Notes: a model not told the origin generated them from the sequence alone. A stretch of DNA of 64,000 nucleotides from Nocardia brasiliensis (GCF_011801125.1 NZ_CP046171.1:2790001-2854000); one strand, 5' to 3'. Numbered from the stretch's first letter, positions 13,145-22,272 are shown. Numbers and translations are program-made.

Positions 13145-14629
13145 ATGCCCCGCATCTTCCCCCGGGACAGGGCCGGTCGCGTTATCGCCGCGGCCACTGC
13201 TCTGCCCGTCGTATTCTCACTCGCACTGATGGGTTCGGCCTACGCCGAACCCGGCGCACCGCCCGAAGCGCGGCTGGCCGACTCGATCAAGGCCCCCGCC
13301 GTCAAGCAGCACCTGGACCGATTCCAGGCCATCGCCAACGCCAACGGCCGCACCCGCGCGGCGGGCACCGCCGGGTACAACGCCTCGCGCGACTATGTGG
13401 CCGGTGAACTGCGCAAGGCCGGCTACCAGGTGACCTTGCAGCCGTTCACCTTCCAGACCTTCCGGGAGCGGACGACAGCCGTGCTGGAGCGGGTTTCCTC
13501 GGGCGCCACCGCGTACAAGGCGACCCCGGCCGACCGCAGTCAGCTCGGTGACTTCGCCACCCTGACCTACTCGGGCTCGGGCGAGGCGAAGGCGCCGGTG
13601 CAGGGCGTCGATCTGACGCTCTCGCCGCGCGGCGAGGCGAACGCCTCGAGCTCCGGTTGCGAGGCAACCGATTTCGCGAAGTTCACCCGCGGCAACATCG
13701 CGCTCCTGCAGCGCGGCACCTGCACCGCGGCGGACAAGGCGCGTAATGCCCAGGCCGCGGGCGCGTCCGGCGTGATCATCTTCAACGAGGGCCAGCCGGG
13801 CCGGACCGAGGCCTTCACCGAGGCGCTCGACGAGAAGGGCATCACCGTGCCGGTCGTCGCCGCCAGCTACGCTGTCGGCAAAGAACTTGCCGGCCAGCCG
13901 AACTCGGTGGTCCGGCTCAAGACCGACACCGAGGCGCTGCCCGCCACCACGCACAACGTGATCGCGGATTCCCCGCAGGGCAACCCGGACAAGGTCGTGA
14001 TGGCCGGTGCGCACCTCGATTCCGTGCGTGCGGGTGCAGGCATCAACGACAACGGTTCCGGCAGCGCGGCGCTGCTCGAGATCGCGTTGCAGATGGCCTC
14101 GTCCACGCCGAAGAACAAGGTCCGCTTCGCCTGGTGGGGCGCCGAGGAACTCGGCCTGGTCGGCTCGAAGTTCTACGTGAACAACCTTTCTCAGGCCAAC
14201 CGCAACAAGATCGCGCTCTACCTGAACTTCGACATGATCGGGTCGACGAACTACGCCTACAAGATCTACGACGGCAGGCAGGGGCCCGCCGGATCGGCGC
14301 AGATCGAACAGAACTTCATTCGCTACTTCACGTCGAAGGGGCTCGCGTACGGCCGCGCCGCGCTCGACGGACGGTCGGACTACGGCCCGTTCATGCGGGT
14401 GGGCATCGCGGTCGGTGGCCTGTTCACCGGTGCCGAGGGCATCAAGACCCAGCAGGAACAGCGGCAGTTCGGTGGTCAGGCCGGTCGGCCCTACGATCCG
14501 TGCTACCACCGGTCCTGCGACACCACGGCCAACGTCAGTGACAAGGCGTTGACCGACAACACCGGTGCGATCGCCGACGCGATGCAGACCTACTCGACCA
14601 GTGATGTGCTGCCTCGCCGTGCGGAATGA
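13145..14629 (+). CDS. Secreted M28 zinc aminopeptidase with PA domain
   Basis: A 494-residue exported aminopeptidase. The signal peptide ends near SAYA-EPG (about residue 35). A protease-associated (PA) insert is recognisable around residues 165-255 (NIALLQRGTCTAADKARNAQAAGASGVIIF). Di-zinc ligands predicted for M28 are His290, Asp302, Glu334/Glu335, Asp363 and His455 (YDPCYH), all present, so it should be active and release N-terminal residues outside the cell. CTGGAGGAG provides a strong ribosome site. It resembles the Streptomyces griseus aminopeptidase type and probably serves peptide scavenging. Confidence 0.9.
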   Translation: MPRIFPRDRAGRVIAAATALPVVFSLALMGSAYAEPGAPPEARLADSIKAPAVKQHLDRFQAIANANGRTRAAGTAGYNASRDYVAGELRKAGYQVTLQPFTFQTFRERTTAVLERVSSGATAYKATPADRSQLGDFATLTYSGSGEAKAPVQGVDLTLSPRGEANASSSGCEATDFAKFTRGNIALLQRGTCTAADKARNAQAAGASGVIIFNEGQPGRTEAFTEALDEKGITVPVVAASYAVGKELAGQPNSVVRLKTDTEALPATTHNVIADSPQGNPDKVVMAGAHLDSVRAGAGINDNGSGSAALLEIALQMASSTPKNKVRFAWWGAEELGLVGSKFYVNNLSQANRNKIALYLNFDMIGSTNYAYKIYDGRQGPAGSAQIEQNFIRYFTSKGLAYGRAALDGRSDYGPFMRVGIAVGGLFTGAEGIKTQQEQRQFGGQAGRPYDPCYHRSCDTTANVSDKALTDNTGAIADAMQTYSTSDVLPRRAE

Positions 14630-14679
14630 GTCGAACCCCTTAGGTGGCAGTGCCTCTCGATCCTGAGGCCGTCCACCGC

Positions 14680-14717
14680 CGGTGTCGCCGCCATCTCGTG
14701 AGATGGCGGCGACACCG
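14680..14717. terminator. Strong bidirectional terminator hairpin
   Basis: An 18-bp perfect inverted repeat, left arm 14680-14697 and right arm 14700-14717, whose arms meet at a 2-base centre (in practice a 4-base loop after the end pair opens). It lies between the convergent aminopeptidase and threonine dehydratase genes, 11 bases from the end of the latter. Confidence 0.8.
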
Positions 14718-14728
14718 CCGTGCCGGGG

Positions 14729-15964
14729 TCAGTCCTCGACCCGAACGGAGTAGCCCGCGTTGGTGAGTGCGGTGAGGACGTCGTCGCGGTGTGCGTGGCC
14801 GCGGGTCTCCAGGGTGAGCGAGACCTCGACCTCGTTGAGCGCCAACCAGGTGCCGGTGCGCGAGTGCGCGACGTCCACCACGCTGGCGCCGGTCTTGCCG
14901 ACCACCGCGAGCAGCGCGCTGAGGCCGCCCGGCCGGTCCGCGATCGTCACGCGCACCGCGAGATAGCGGCCCGCCGCGCTCAACCCGTGGCCGATCAACC
15001 GGGTGAGCAGCAGCGGATCGATATTGCCGCCGGACAGGATGGCGCACACCGGGCGGCTCAGGTCCAGGTCCAGATCGCTCGCGGCGCAACTCATCAGCGC
15101 CGCGACCGCCGCCGCGCCCGCGGGCTCCACGATCAGCTTCGCGCGTTCCAGACAGAGCAGCAGCGCCTTGGACAGCGAGTCCTCGTCGACGGTCAGCATC
15201 GTCGAGACATGCGCGGCGACGTGGGCGAACGGCACCTGCCCCGGCTGTCCGACCGCGATGCCGTCGGCCATCGTCGACATCCGCCCGACCCGGACCGGCT
15301 TGCCAGCGGCCAGCGACCCCGGCCAGGCCGCCGCCTCCGCCGCCTGCACGCCGATCACTCGGACGTGCGGCGCGAGCTTGTGCAGGGCCACCGCGACCCC
15401 GGCGATCAGTCCGCCGCCGCCAGTGGGCACGAGCACCGTGCCCACCTCGGGGATCTGGTCGAGGATCTCGAGCGCCACGGTCGCCTGCCCGGCCACGATG
15501 TCCGGATGATCGAACGGATGGATCAGTGTGGCGCCGGTGCGTTCGGCGAATTCCTGTGCCGCGTCGAGTGAGTCCTCGATGGTCTCGCCGACCTGGCGCA
15601 CCTCGGCCCCATAGGCCTTGGTGGCGGCCAACTTCGGCAGCGAAGCGCCGACCGGCATGAACACCGTCGCGGTGAGGCCGAGCGAGGAGGCCGCCCAGGC
15701 CACACCCTGCGCGTGATTGCCCGCGCTCGCCGCCACCACGCCGCGCGCCCGGTCTTCGGCGGGCAGATTGGCGATCCGGTTGTAGGCCCCGCGCGGTTTG
15801 AACGATCCGGTCCGCTGCAGGTTCTCGCACTTGAGCAGCACCTCGGTGCCGACCCGCTCGGAGAGCACCCGTGAGGTCACCACCGGCGTCCGGCGCATCA
15901 CCGGCGCCAGCAATGCCGCGGCAGCCTCGACCCGTTCCATCCCGACCAACTCCATGCCGCACAT
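14729..15964 (-). CDS. ilvA: Threonine ammonia-lyase (threonine dehydratase)
   Basis: PLP enzyme converting threonine to 2-oxobutyrate, feeding isoleucine synthesis. The PLP lysine is Lys56 in TGSFKPRGAYN, and the pyridoxal-phosphate loop is VPTGGGGLIAG. The 411-residue length with one C-terminal ACT-like domain (from about residue 335, RVTIADRPGGLSALLAVVGKTGA) matches the shorter actinobacterial form rather than the two-ACT E. coli enzyme. The first ATG is used; MELVG three codons in is a possible alternative. Confidence 0.93.
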   Translation of the reverse strand: MCGMELVGMERVEAAAALLAPVMRRTPVVTSRVLSERVGTEVLLKCENLQRTGSFKPRGAYNRIANLPAEDRARGVVAASAGNHAQGVAWAASSLGLTATVFMPVGASLPKLAATKAYGAEVRQVGETIEDSLDAAQEFAERTGATLIHPFDHPDIVAGQATVALEILDQIPEVGTVLVPTGGGGLIAGVAVALHKLAPHVRVIGVQAAEAAAWPGSLAAGKPVRVGRMSTMADGIAVGQPGQVPFAHVAAHVSTMLTVDEDSLSKALLLCLERAKLIVEPAGAAAVAALMSCAASDLDLDLSRPVCAILSGGNIDPLLLTRLIGHGLSAAGRYLAVRVTIADRPGGLSALLAVVGKTGASVVDVAHSRTGTWLALNEVEVSLTLETRGHAHRDDVLTALTNAGYSVRVED

Positions 15965-16075
15965 GCTGCCACCCCGGACCCGATTCCTCCCACGAATCTT
16001 CGGTCATTTTTCCGATACGTCGAACGAATTCGGGTGCGGAACGAACGCGCCCACCGGGCGGGCAACACCGCGGGC

Positions 16076-17242
16076 TCAGCCTTTGGCGAGGTTGTGCGCC
16101 AGCGCGCCGAGGCGGGCCAACCTGGCGTCGCCGAGCGGGGTGACCCTGCTGCCGAGCCGGTTGGTGACGAAGGCGAGCCCGAGACCGGTGGCCGGGTCGG
16201 CGAAGCCGCCGGACCCACCGAGGCCGAAATGGCCGAAGGCCGAGATCGGTTCGGCCTTGGACGGCTTCATCGGCACCCCGTGGAACCCGAGCGCCCACGG
16301 GATACGCAGGGCGAGAACGTAATCGGGCGTGAAGATCTGACGTTCGGCGACCGTATCGATGGTCTCGGGGCGCAGCAGCTGAAATCCGTCGAGGGTACCG
16401 CCGTTGGCGAGCGCGCCATAGAGCCGCGCGAGTGCGCGGGCGGCGAAGACGCCGTTCACACCCGGCATCACCGAATCATGCAGGCGTGGATCGGCGATCA
16501 GCTCCGCGAACCCGTTCGGGGTGGTGTCCATGGCGGCCGCGAACCTGGTCCTGCTGGCGAGCCTGCGGCTGTTCTCCCAGCTCAGGCCCGCGACCGTGAG
16601 TCGGGGAAAGTTGGTCGCGATGCGTTCGCGCTCGTTCGGTGGCACCCGGAACCAGAGTTCTTCGGCGCCGAGCGGTTCGGCGATTTCGGTGCGCAGCAGG
16701 TCGGTGAACTTCGCCCCGCTCACCCGGCGCACCAGCTCGGCGACCAAGTGCCCGAACGTGATTCCGTGATAGCCGCTGGTGCTCAGCCGCCGCGGATCCG
16801 GCGTCGCCGCGGCCAGGGCCTCGGTCACCGCCGCGTCGTCGAAGAAGCGGTCGACCGGTCCGGGCAGCAGGTCCCGCAGCCGGTGCAGACCCGCTCGGTG
16901 GGTGAGCAATTCACGCACGGTGATCCGGTCTTTGCCCGCCGCACCGAATTCGGGCCAGTACGTGCTGACCCGCTCGTCGTAGTCCAGCAGGCCGCGCTCG
17001 GCGAGGCGATGCAGCAGCGTGCTCGCCACGCCCTTGCCGGTGGAGAAGGCCATGGCCACCGTGTCCTCGGCCCATGGCACGCCGGGCCGCGCGAACCCGG
17101 CCCAGACGTCGACCACGGGTTCGCCGTGCAGATACACCGCCAGCGCGCCGCCGCCGTCGGTGGGCCTGCGGAAGAGCCGGTCGAACTCGGCGACCAGGGT
17201 CGCGAACCGGCGATCTACGAACTGTGCTGCCGAAACCGTCAT
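16076..17242 (-). CDS. Class C beta-lactamase-fold serine hydrolase
   Basis: A 388-residue protein of the class C beta-lactamase/EstB esterase family. The nucleophile motif is STGK at residues 67-70 and the tyrosine motif is YHG at 158-160. The YHG version and the absence of an obvious signal peptide point to an intracellular esterase or peptidase rather than a drug-inactivating lactamase. The start is the ATG giving MTVSAAQF; the frame stays open upstream without family-like sequence. It is divergent from the GntR gene. Confidence 0.88.
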   Translation of the reverse strand: MTVSAAQFVDRRFATLVAEFDRLFRRPTDGGGALAVYLHGEPVVDVWAGFARPGVPWAEDTVAMAFSTGKGVASTLLHRLAERGLLDYDERVSTYWPEFGAAGKDRITVRELLTHRAGLHRLRDLLPGPVDRFFDDAAVTEALAAATPDPRRLSTSGYHGITFGHLVAELVRRVSGAKFTDLLRTEIAEPLGAEELWFRVPPNERERIATNFPRLTVAGLSWENSRRLASRTRFAAAMDTTPNGFAELIADPRLHDSVMPGVNGVFAARALARLYGALANGGTLDGFQLLRPETIDTVAERQIFTPDYVLALRIPWALGFHGVPMKPSKAEPISAFGHFGLGGSGGFADPATGLGLAFVTNRLGSRVTPLGDARLARLGALAHNLAKG

Positions 17243-17400
17243 CGGAAACTCTCTGTTGTACGGACCGATTCCAGGATCGCATGCCCGATCCGCGCGCCCG
17301 CACACCCCGGCCGCCGGGTCCGGTGCCCGTCGCACGCATCCGTTTCCTGGGCGTCACAATGCCGACCGAGATCGCAACATAGCTGCTCTAGCGTGTTCGC

Positions 17401-18123
17401 ATGCCCCCGAGACGACGTTCGGCGCTGCTCGCGCGGCTGGTCGCCGATAGCCCGGGCCGCCCGCAGGTGATCCTCGGCGAGCTGCGCCGGGTAATTCTCG
17501 ACGGTGCGGTGCCGCCGCGCACCGCCATCCCGCTGCGCGAGGTGGCTGAACTGTTCGGCGTGAGTCACATCCCGGTCCGGGAGGCGCTCAAGACCTTGAT
17601 CGGGGAGGGGCTGGTCACCCATCAGCCGCACAGCGGCTATGTCGTGGCCCAGCTGACCGCCGCCGAATTGCGCGAGATGTACATCGTGCGCGAGACCCTG
17701 GAGAACGCCGCGCTGGCCGCGGCCGCGCGCAATGCCGACGCGGACGACCGTGCCGAGCTGCTCGCGGTGAACACCATGCTGGAACAGGCGATCCGGGACG
17801 ACGACTCGGCCGCCTATCATCGCCGCTCCCGCGACTTCCACATCGCGCTGACCCGGCCCTCGCGCATGTTCCGGCTGTTGCACATGCTGGAATCGGCGTG
17901 GAATGTCACCGAGCCGGTGCAATCGATGGTGCACATCGGCCGCGCGGACCGGATCCGGCTGCACACCGATCATGCCCTGCTGCTCGACGCGTTCCTGGCC
18001 CGCGACGTGGACCGCCTGCTCGGCCTCGCCGAGCGGCATCACCGCAGGCTGGAGAGCGTGCTGGCGACGTTGCCGACCGACACCGGTCTGCTCGCGCCGG
18101 AAGATATATCTGCCGCGCAATAG
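17401..18123 (+). CDS. GntR-family transcriptional regulator (FCD domain)
   Basis: A 240-residue regulator. The N-terminal winged helix (about residues 20-85) contains IPLREVAELFGVSHIPVREALKTLIGEGLV, the GntR hallmark. The C-terminal all-helical FCD ligand-binding domain begins near ELREMYIVRETLENAAL and holds the metal/ligand-type residues of FadR-like proteins. A TAGCGT hexamer lies 6 bases before the ATG and would give an almost leaderless transcript. It probably controls the permease and racemase genes that follow in the same direction. Confidence 0.92.
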   Translation: MPPRRRSALLARLVADSPGRPQVILGELRRVILDGAVPPRTAIPLREVAELFGVSHIPVREALKTLIGEGLVTHQPHSGYVVAQLTAAELREMYIVRETLENAALAAAARNADADDRAELLAVNTMLEQAIRDDDSAAYHRRSRDFHIALTRPSRMFRLLHMLESAWNVTEPVQSMVHIGRADRIRLHTDHALLLDAFLARDVDRLLGLAERHHRRLESVLATLPTDTGLLAPEDISAAQ

Positions 18124-18209
18124 CCGGGAAATAACACCGCAACGGCCGGGCAACAGCCGCTTCCTACCGTCGGAGCGATCGCAGATCCACCCCGGATGGG
18201 AATCGCATC

Positions 18210-19727
18210 ATGACCGACGCACTCGTCCCGGCGGCACCGTTGCTCGTGCCGCCCGCTCGCCCCGCGACACCCGAGCACGCCCTGCCCGCCGAGTATCACC
18301 CGCGCCTGACCAACGCCGATCTCGCGCCGCTGCGCGAACAGAAATGGGGCGCCTACAACATCTTCGCGTTCTGGATGTCGGACGTGCACAGCGTCGGCGG
18401 CTACGTCACCGCGGGCAGTCTGTTCGCACTGGGCCTGGCCAGCTGGCAGGTGCTCGCGGCCCTGCTGATCGGCATCGGCATCGTGTACGTGTTCTGCAAC
18501 CTGGTGGCCAAGCCGAGCCAGGTGACCGGCGTGCCCTATCCGGTCATGTGCCGCAGCGCGTTCGGCGTGCTCGGCGCGAACATCCCGGCGATCATCCGAG
18601 GTCTGATCGCGGTGGCCTGGTACGGAATTCAGACGTTCCTCGCCTCGGCGGCCCTGGATGTCGTGCTGGTGAAGCTGTTTCCGAGCCTTGCGCCCTATGC
18701 CGTGACCGACGACTACGGCTTCCTCGGCCTCTCGTTGCTTGGCTGGGGCAGCTATCTGACGCTGTGGGTCGTGCAGGCGTGCGTGTTCTGGCGCGGGATG
18801 GAGGCCATCCGCAAGTTCATCGACTTCTGCGGACCGGCGGTCTACGTGGTGATGTTCCTGCTCTGCGGGTACCTCATCGCCGAAGCCGGTTGGGGCGCCA
18901 TCGATTTGAACCTCGGTGCGGTGACCTACACCGGCTGGGACTCGGTACCGGTGATGCTCGGCGCGATCGCGCTTGTGGTGTCCTACTTCTCCGGTCCGAT
19001 GCTGAACTTCGGCGACTTCTCCCGCTACGGAAAGACTTTCGCCGCCGTGCGCCGGGGTAACCTGCTCGGCCTTCCGCTCAACTTCCTGGTGTTCTCGCTG
19101 CTGGTGGTGATCACCGCGTCGTTGACGGTGCCGGTATACGGCGAGCTGATCACCGACCCGGTGGCGACGGTCGCGCGGATCGACAGCACGTTCGCGATCC
19201 TGCTCGGCGCCTTGACCTTCACCATCGCCACCATCGGCATCAATATCGTGGCGAACTTCATCTCGCCCGCGTTCGACTTCTCCCACGTGCGCCCGCAGCG
19301 GATCAGCTGGCGGGCGGGCGGCATGATCGCCGCGGTCGGCTCGGTGTTGATCACGCCGTGGAATCTGTACAACAACCCCGAGGTGATCCACTACACGCTC
19401 GAGGTGCTCGGCGCGTTCATCGGCCCGCTGTTCGGCGTGCTGATCGCCGACTACTACCTGGTGCGCAGGCAACACGTGGTGGTGGCCGATCTGTTCAGCA
19501 TGTCGGAGTCCGGAAGGTATTGGTATCGCGGGGGATACAACCCCGTCGCGGTGCTCGCGACCGTGGTCGGCGCGCTGGTGGCGGTCTTCCCGGTGCTGGC
19601 CAAGGGGGTGCCAGGGATGTACACGGCCGCGCAGTACAGCTGGTTCATCGGTTGCGCGCTCGGCTTCGCCGTCTACTACGCGCTGGCCGCCCGGCCGAGC
19701 CCGGCGGCGCGGGAGGTGCCCGCCTGA
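18210..19727 (+). CDS. NCS1-family nucleobase/hydantoin/allantoin permease
   Basis: A 505-residue membrane transporter with about 12 helices of the NCS1 family (Mhp1, PucI, CodB). Family landmarks are NADLAPLREQKWGAYNIFAFWMSDVHSVG over the first helix, GVPYPVMCRSAFGVLGANIPAIIRG, and SGPMLNFGDFSRY in the middle. It imports a purine-, pyrimidine- or hydantoin-like compound with a cation. Its stop overlaps the racemase start by one base (TGATG), so the two are co-translated; the partner favours a hydantoin or allantoin substrate. Confidence 0.9.
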   Translation: MTDALVPAAPLLVPPARPATPEHALPAEYHPRLTNADLAPLREQKWGAYNIFAFWMSDVHSVGGYVTAGSLFALGLASWQVLAALLIGIGIVYVFCNLVAKPSQVTGVPYPVMCRSAFGVLGANIPAIIRGLIAVAWYGIQTFLASAALDVVLVKLFPSLAPYAVTDDYGFLGLSLLGWGSYLTLWVVQACVFWRGMEAIRKFIDFCGPAVYVVMFLLCGYLIAEAGWGAIDLNLGAVTYTGWDSVPVMLGAIALVVSYFSGPMLNFGDFSRYGKTFAAVRRGNLLGLPLNFLVFSLLVVITASLTVPVYGELITDPVATVARIDSTFAILLGALTFTIATIGINIVANFISPAFDFSHVRPQRISWRAGGMIAAVGSVLITPWNLYNNPEVIHYTLEVLGAFIGPLFGVLIADYYLVRRQHVVVADLFSMSESGRYWYRGGYNPVAVLATVVGALVAVFPVLAKGVPGMYTAAQYSWFIGCALGFAVYYALAARPSPAAREVPA

Positions 19728-20464
19728 TGCGCATCCGGGTGATCAACCCGAACACGACGCGGGCGATGACCGACGGTATCGAGCGGTGCGCGCGAGCGGT
19801 GATCGCGCCGGGCACCGTGCTCGACGCGGTGACCGCCGCGATGGGGCCCGCGTCGATCGAGAGTCACTACGACGAAGCCCTCAGCGTCCCAGGCATTCTC
19901 GCCGCCATTCGACGCGGCGAGGACGACGGCGTCGACGGTTACGTGCTGGCCTGCTTCGGTGATCCCGGCCTGGACGCCGCCCGGGAGCTGGCCCGCGGGC
20001 CGGTGATCGGGCTCGCCGAGGCCGCGATGGCGACGGCGAGTCATCTCGGCCGCGGGTTCAGCGTGGTGACCACGCTGAACCGCACCGTCGGCCGGGCCGC
20101 GGACCTGGTGGAACGCTATGGGCGACAACGATTCTGCCTCGGCATCCACGCCTGTGAGCTACCCGTGCTCGCCCTGGACGCGGATCCGGACGCGCGCAAG
20201 ATCGTTGTCGAGGCCTGCCGCACGGCGGTCGAGGTCGACGGGTGCGACGCCATCGTGCTCGGCTGTGCCGGGATGGCGCGCCTGTGCGCGGACATCCAGG
20301 GCGAACTCGGGGTGCCGGTGGTAGACGGTGTCGCGGCGGCCACGCTGACCGTGCAGTCGCTGCTCACCATGGGCCTGCGCAAGTCGGGCCGGGGCGAGTT
20401 CGCCGCGCCGCCGCCCAAACCCTATGCGGGACTACTCCGTTCGTTCGGCGATTCGGTGCGCTGA
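19727..20464 (+). CDS. Asp/Glu/hydantoin racemase family protein
   Basis: A 245-residue cofactor-independent racemase. The family's two catalytic cysteines are Cys76 in GYVLACFGDPGL and Cys180 in DAIVLGCAGMA; the N-terminus IRVINPNTT is the usual hydantoin/allantoin racemase opening. It would interconvert the enantiomers of a hydantoin-type compound taken up by the NCS1 permease, preparing it for a stereospecific hydrolase. No hydantoinase or allantoinase gene is nearby, so the pathway must be completed elsewhere. Confidence 0.88.
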   Translation: MRIRVINPNTTRAMTDGIERCARAVIAPGTVLDAVTAAMGPASIESHYDEALSVPGILAAIRRGEDDGVDGYVLACFGDPGLDAARELARGPVIGLAEAAMATASHLGRGFSVVTTLNRTVGRAADLVERYGRQRFCLGIHACELPVLALDADPDARKIVVEACRTAVEVDGCDAIVLGCAGMARLCADIQGELGVPVVDGVAAATLTVQSLLTMGLRKSGRGEFAAPPPKPYAGLLRSFGDSVR

Positions 20465-20491
20465 GGCGGTGCGACCGGCCCTGCGCACGAC

Positions 20492-20525
20492 GATGCCCCG
20501 CGCGCGGAGAGGCGGGCGGGGCATC
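20492..20525. terminator. Terminator hairpin
   Basis: A 10-bp inverted repeat (GATGCCCCGC pairing with GCGGGGCATC) with a 14-base loop, between the racemase gene and the convergent small gene that ends 15 bases further on. Confidence 0.7.
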
Positions 20526-20540
20526 GGGGGAGGGGGAGTG

Positions 20541-20891
20541 TTATGCCGCGACTGCGGTCTGTAGCAGATGCAGGACGGCGTCGGGGTCGTCCACGTCGAT
20601 CACGATCCTGGTGAACGCGGCGCCGGTGAGCTCGATGCGCACCGCGCGGCCGTCGAACCTGGTGTCCCAGAACTCTTTACGGCCCTTGCCTCGGAAGGTG
20701 CCCGCGGCGATGACGCCGGGGAAGAAGGTGCCCGGCGTACGTAGCCACGGCGGACGCAGGTCGACCTCGGCCTTGGTGACCGCCGTGATGTCGGCTAGAT
20801 CGAAGGTGATCTGCTCACGTAGCGCGAGCACCTGATGCCCTCCGAGCACCTGGATCGTCACGGTCGTACCGGTGACCTCGACTTCAACCAT
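20541..20891 (-). CDS. Small beta-rich hypothetical protein (PH-like)
   Basis: A 116-residue soluble protein made mainly of predicted beta strands ending in a single amphipathic helix (PDAVLHLLQTAV), an arrangement reminiscent of bacterial PH-like domains; AAGTFRGKGRKEFWDTRF fits such a fold. No catalytic motif is visible. The ATG giving MVEVEV is preferred over an upstream start in the same frame. Function unknown. Confidence 0.7.
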   Translation of the reverse strand: MVEVEVTGTTVTIQVLGGHQVLALREQITFDLADITAVTKAEVDLRPPWLRTPGTFFPGVIAAGTFRGKGRKEFWDTRFDGRAVRIELTGAAFTRIVIDVDDPDAVLHLLQTAVAA

Positions 20892-21197
20892 TGCGCACCT
20901 CACTTGGCCGGCGACTGCTACGACACCCAGAATGCAAGACCGACCTGGTCGTAGCCTGTGCCGTTCCTATGATTTCTCTCAGGGTTGACGACATGTCTAT
21001 ACGTAGATATGCGCATCGACATATGTGTGTCCATTTGTGCTGGTCAACGCGATCTCGTGTGGCACGGACAAGAACCGCAGGGACGGTATGAGATTCTCGT
21101 CATGCTCGTGCTCCACCGTTCCTGCGAGGTCCATCCGTTCCGCGACCCGCGTGCGCGGTCGCTCTGCGGGGTCCGCCCGGCGAGAAGAGGTGTCACA
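20892..21197. other. Divergent intergenic region with promoter-like sequence
   Basis: This 306-base region separates divergent genes. An AT-rich patch at about 20968-21030 contains TTGACG (20985-20990) and, 17 bases on, TATGCG (21008-21013), a plausible promoter for the downstream secreted protein, embedded in short palindromic steps (ATACGTAGATAT, CGACATATG). No gene is supported here. Confidence 0.35.
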
Positions 21198-21722
21198 GTG
21201 TTGCTGCTCCGCAAGATCACCGTGACGGCGGCGTTGTCCGCCACGTTGCTCGTGCCGTTCGCCCCGGGTCCGGCGGCCGCGCTCCCGCCGGCGGGCGCCT
21301 GCGCGAGCGGCGATTTTCGCTGGACCGCCGTCGACGGCGCGATCGGCATGGCACCGCGAACGCTGACCTTCACCTCGGTCGGCGTGCTGCGGGACTGTTC
21401 CGGTGGACCCGAGGGCATCACCGGCGGCACGTTCACGGGCACGCACATCGCGAGTTCGGACTGCCTGCGTCCCGCGGACGGCCCGATCACCGTCGACGTG
21501 GTGTGGTCGAACGGGGAGACGAGCAGGCTGTGGGGCCCGTGGCCGGTCACCTTGCAGCAGCCGACGGTCGGCCCGCTGGCGGTGGTGGCCGGTCTCGGGC
21601 AGGGCAGCACGGTCCGGATCACGGCGGACTACGAGATGTTGACCCCCGAGATGATCGGCGGCTGTCTCGGTCCCGGGCTGCGCACCGGCGTCGGCAGGCT
21701 CAGCTCGGCGACGTTCCAGTGA
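21198..21722 (+). CDS. Secreted hypothetical protein
   Basis: A 174-residue exported protein: signal peptide to about residue 30 (PGPAAA-LPPAG), then a beta-rich domain with four cysteines (ACASGD, RDCSGG, SDCLRP, GGCLGP) likely paired outside the cell. The WSNGETSRLWGPWPVT segment resembles WSDGTRSTATG...LWAIT of the secreted protein encoded at 39435-39890, so the two may be distant paralogues. The start is the GTG after GAAGAGG. Its 3' end overlaps the convergent idi gene by 23 bases. Function unknown. Confidence 0.7.
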   Translation: MLLLRKITVTAALSATLLVPFAPGPAAALPPAGACASGDFRWTAVDGAIGMAPRTLTFTSVGVLRDCSGGPEGITGGTFTGTHIASSDCLRPADGPITVDVVWSNGETSRLWGPWPVTLQQPTVGPLAVVAGLGQGSTVRITADYEMLTPEMIGGCLGPGLRTGVGRLSSATFQ

Positions 21723-22272
21723 TCGCCCGCTCGGCCGTGGCAAGGACGCCCGCCAGCCACGGCGTATAGCTGCCGGGTTCGGCGATCATCCGCTCGCGCA
21801 ACGCCTCCGGATGAATCCAGGCGTAGTCGGCGACCTCGGCCGGGTCCGGGCGCGGCGTCCCGGTCGTGAGCTTGCCGACCAGCACGTGGTCCCATTCGAA
21901 TTCGACGCGACCGGTGGCCGCGTCCTCGGCGTGATAGCGATAGACGCCGACCTCGGTGAGCGGCGCGGCCAAGCCGAGCTCCTGCGCGAGCCGAACCGCC
22001 GCCCCCGTCTCGACCGGCTCGCCAGGGGCCGGATGTCCGCAGCAGGTGTTCGCCCACTGCGAAGGGAAGCGGGTCTTCACCGCGGCCCGCTGCTGCAGCA
22101 GCACCCGCCCCTGCGCGTCGTAGAGCAGCACCGAGAACGCGCGGTGCAGCCGGCCCGGCGCCTGGTGGGCCAGGGCCACCGAGCACGTCCCGACCGCGTG
22201 ACCCGCGTCGTCGACGAGCTCGACGAGCAGGGCCTCGCGGTCGGTCAGCGGCTGGTCGGCAGAGTTGGTCAC
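21700..22272 (-). CDS. idi: Isopentenyl-diphosphate delta-isomerase, type I
   Basis: Interconverts IPP and DMAPP, the two precursors of geranyl diphosphate. The 190-residue Nudix-fold enzyme keeps the catalytic Cys in NTCCGHP (residues 76-81). Metal ligands His36, His43 and His80 and the Glu pair of VEFEWDH (Glu124, Glu126) align with the E. coli enzyme. The GTG overlaps the methyltransferase stop by 4 bases (GTGA), making it the last gene of the 2-methylisoborneol operon. It would locally balance the C5 precursor pool for monoterpene synthesis (inference). Confidence 0.93.
   Translation of the reverse strand: MTNSADQPLTDREALLVELVDDAGHAVGTCSVALAHQAPGRLHRAFSVLLYDAQGRVLLQQRAAVKTRFPSQWANTCCGHPAPGEPVETGAAVRLAQELGLAAPLTEVGVYRYHAEDAATGRVEFEWDHVLVGKLTTGTPRPDPAEVADYAWIHPEALRERMIAEPGSYTPWLAGVLATAERAITGTSPS

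Noticed and set aside
16076-17242. Beta-lactam resistance gene
   Set aside because: SxxK and Tyr motifs are shared by esterases; there is no signal peptide and the chain resembles EstB-type hydrolases.
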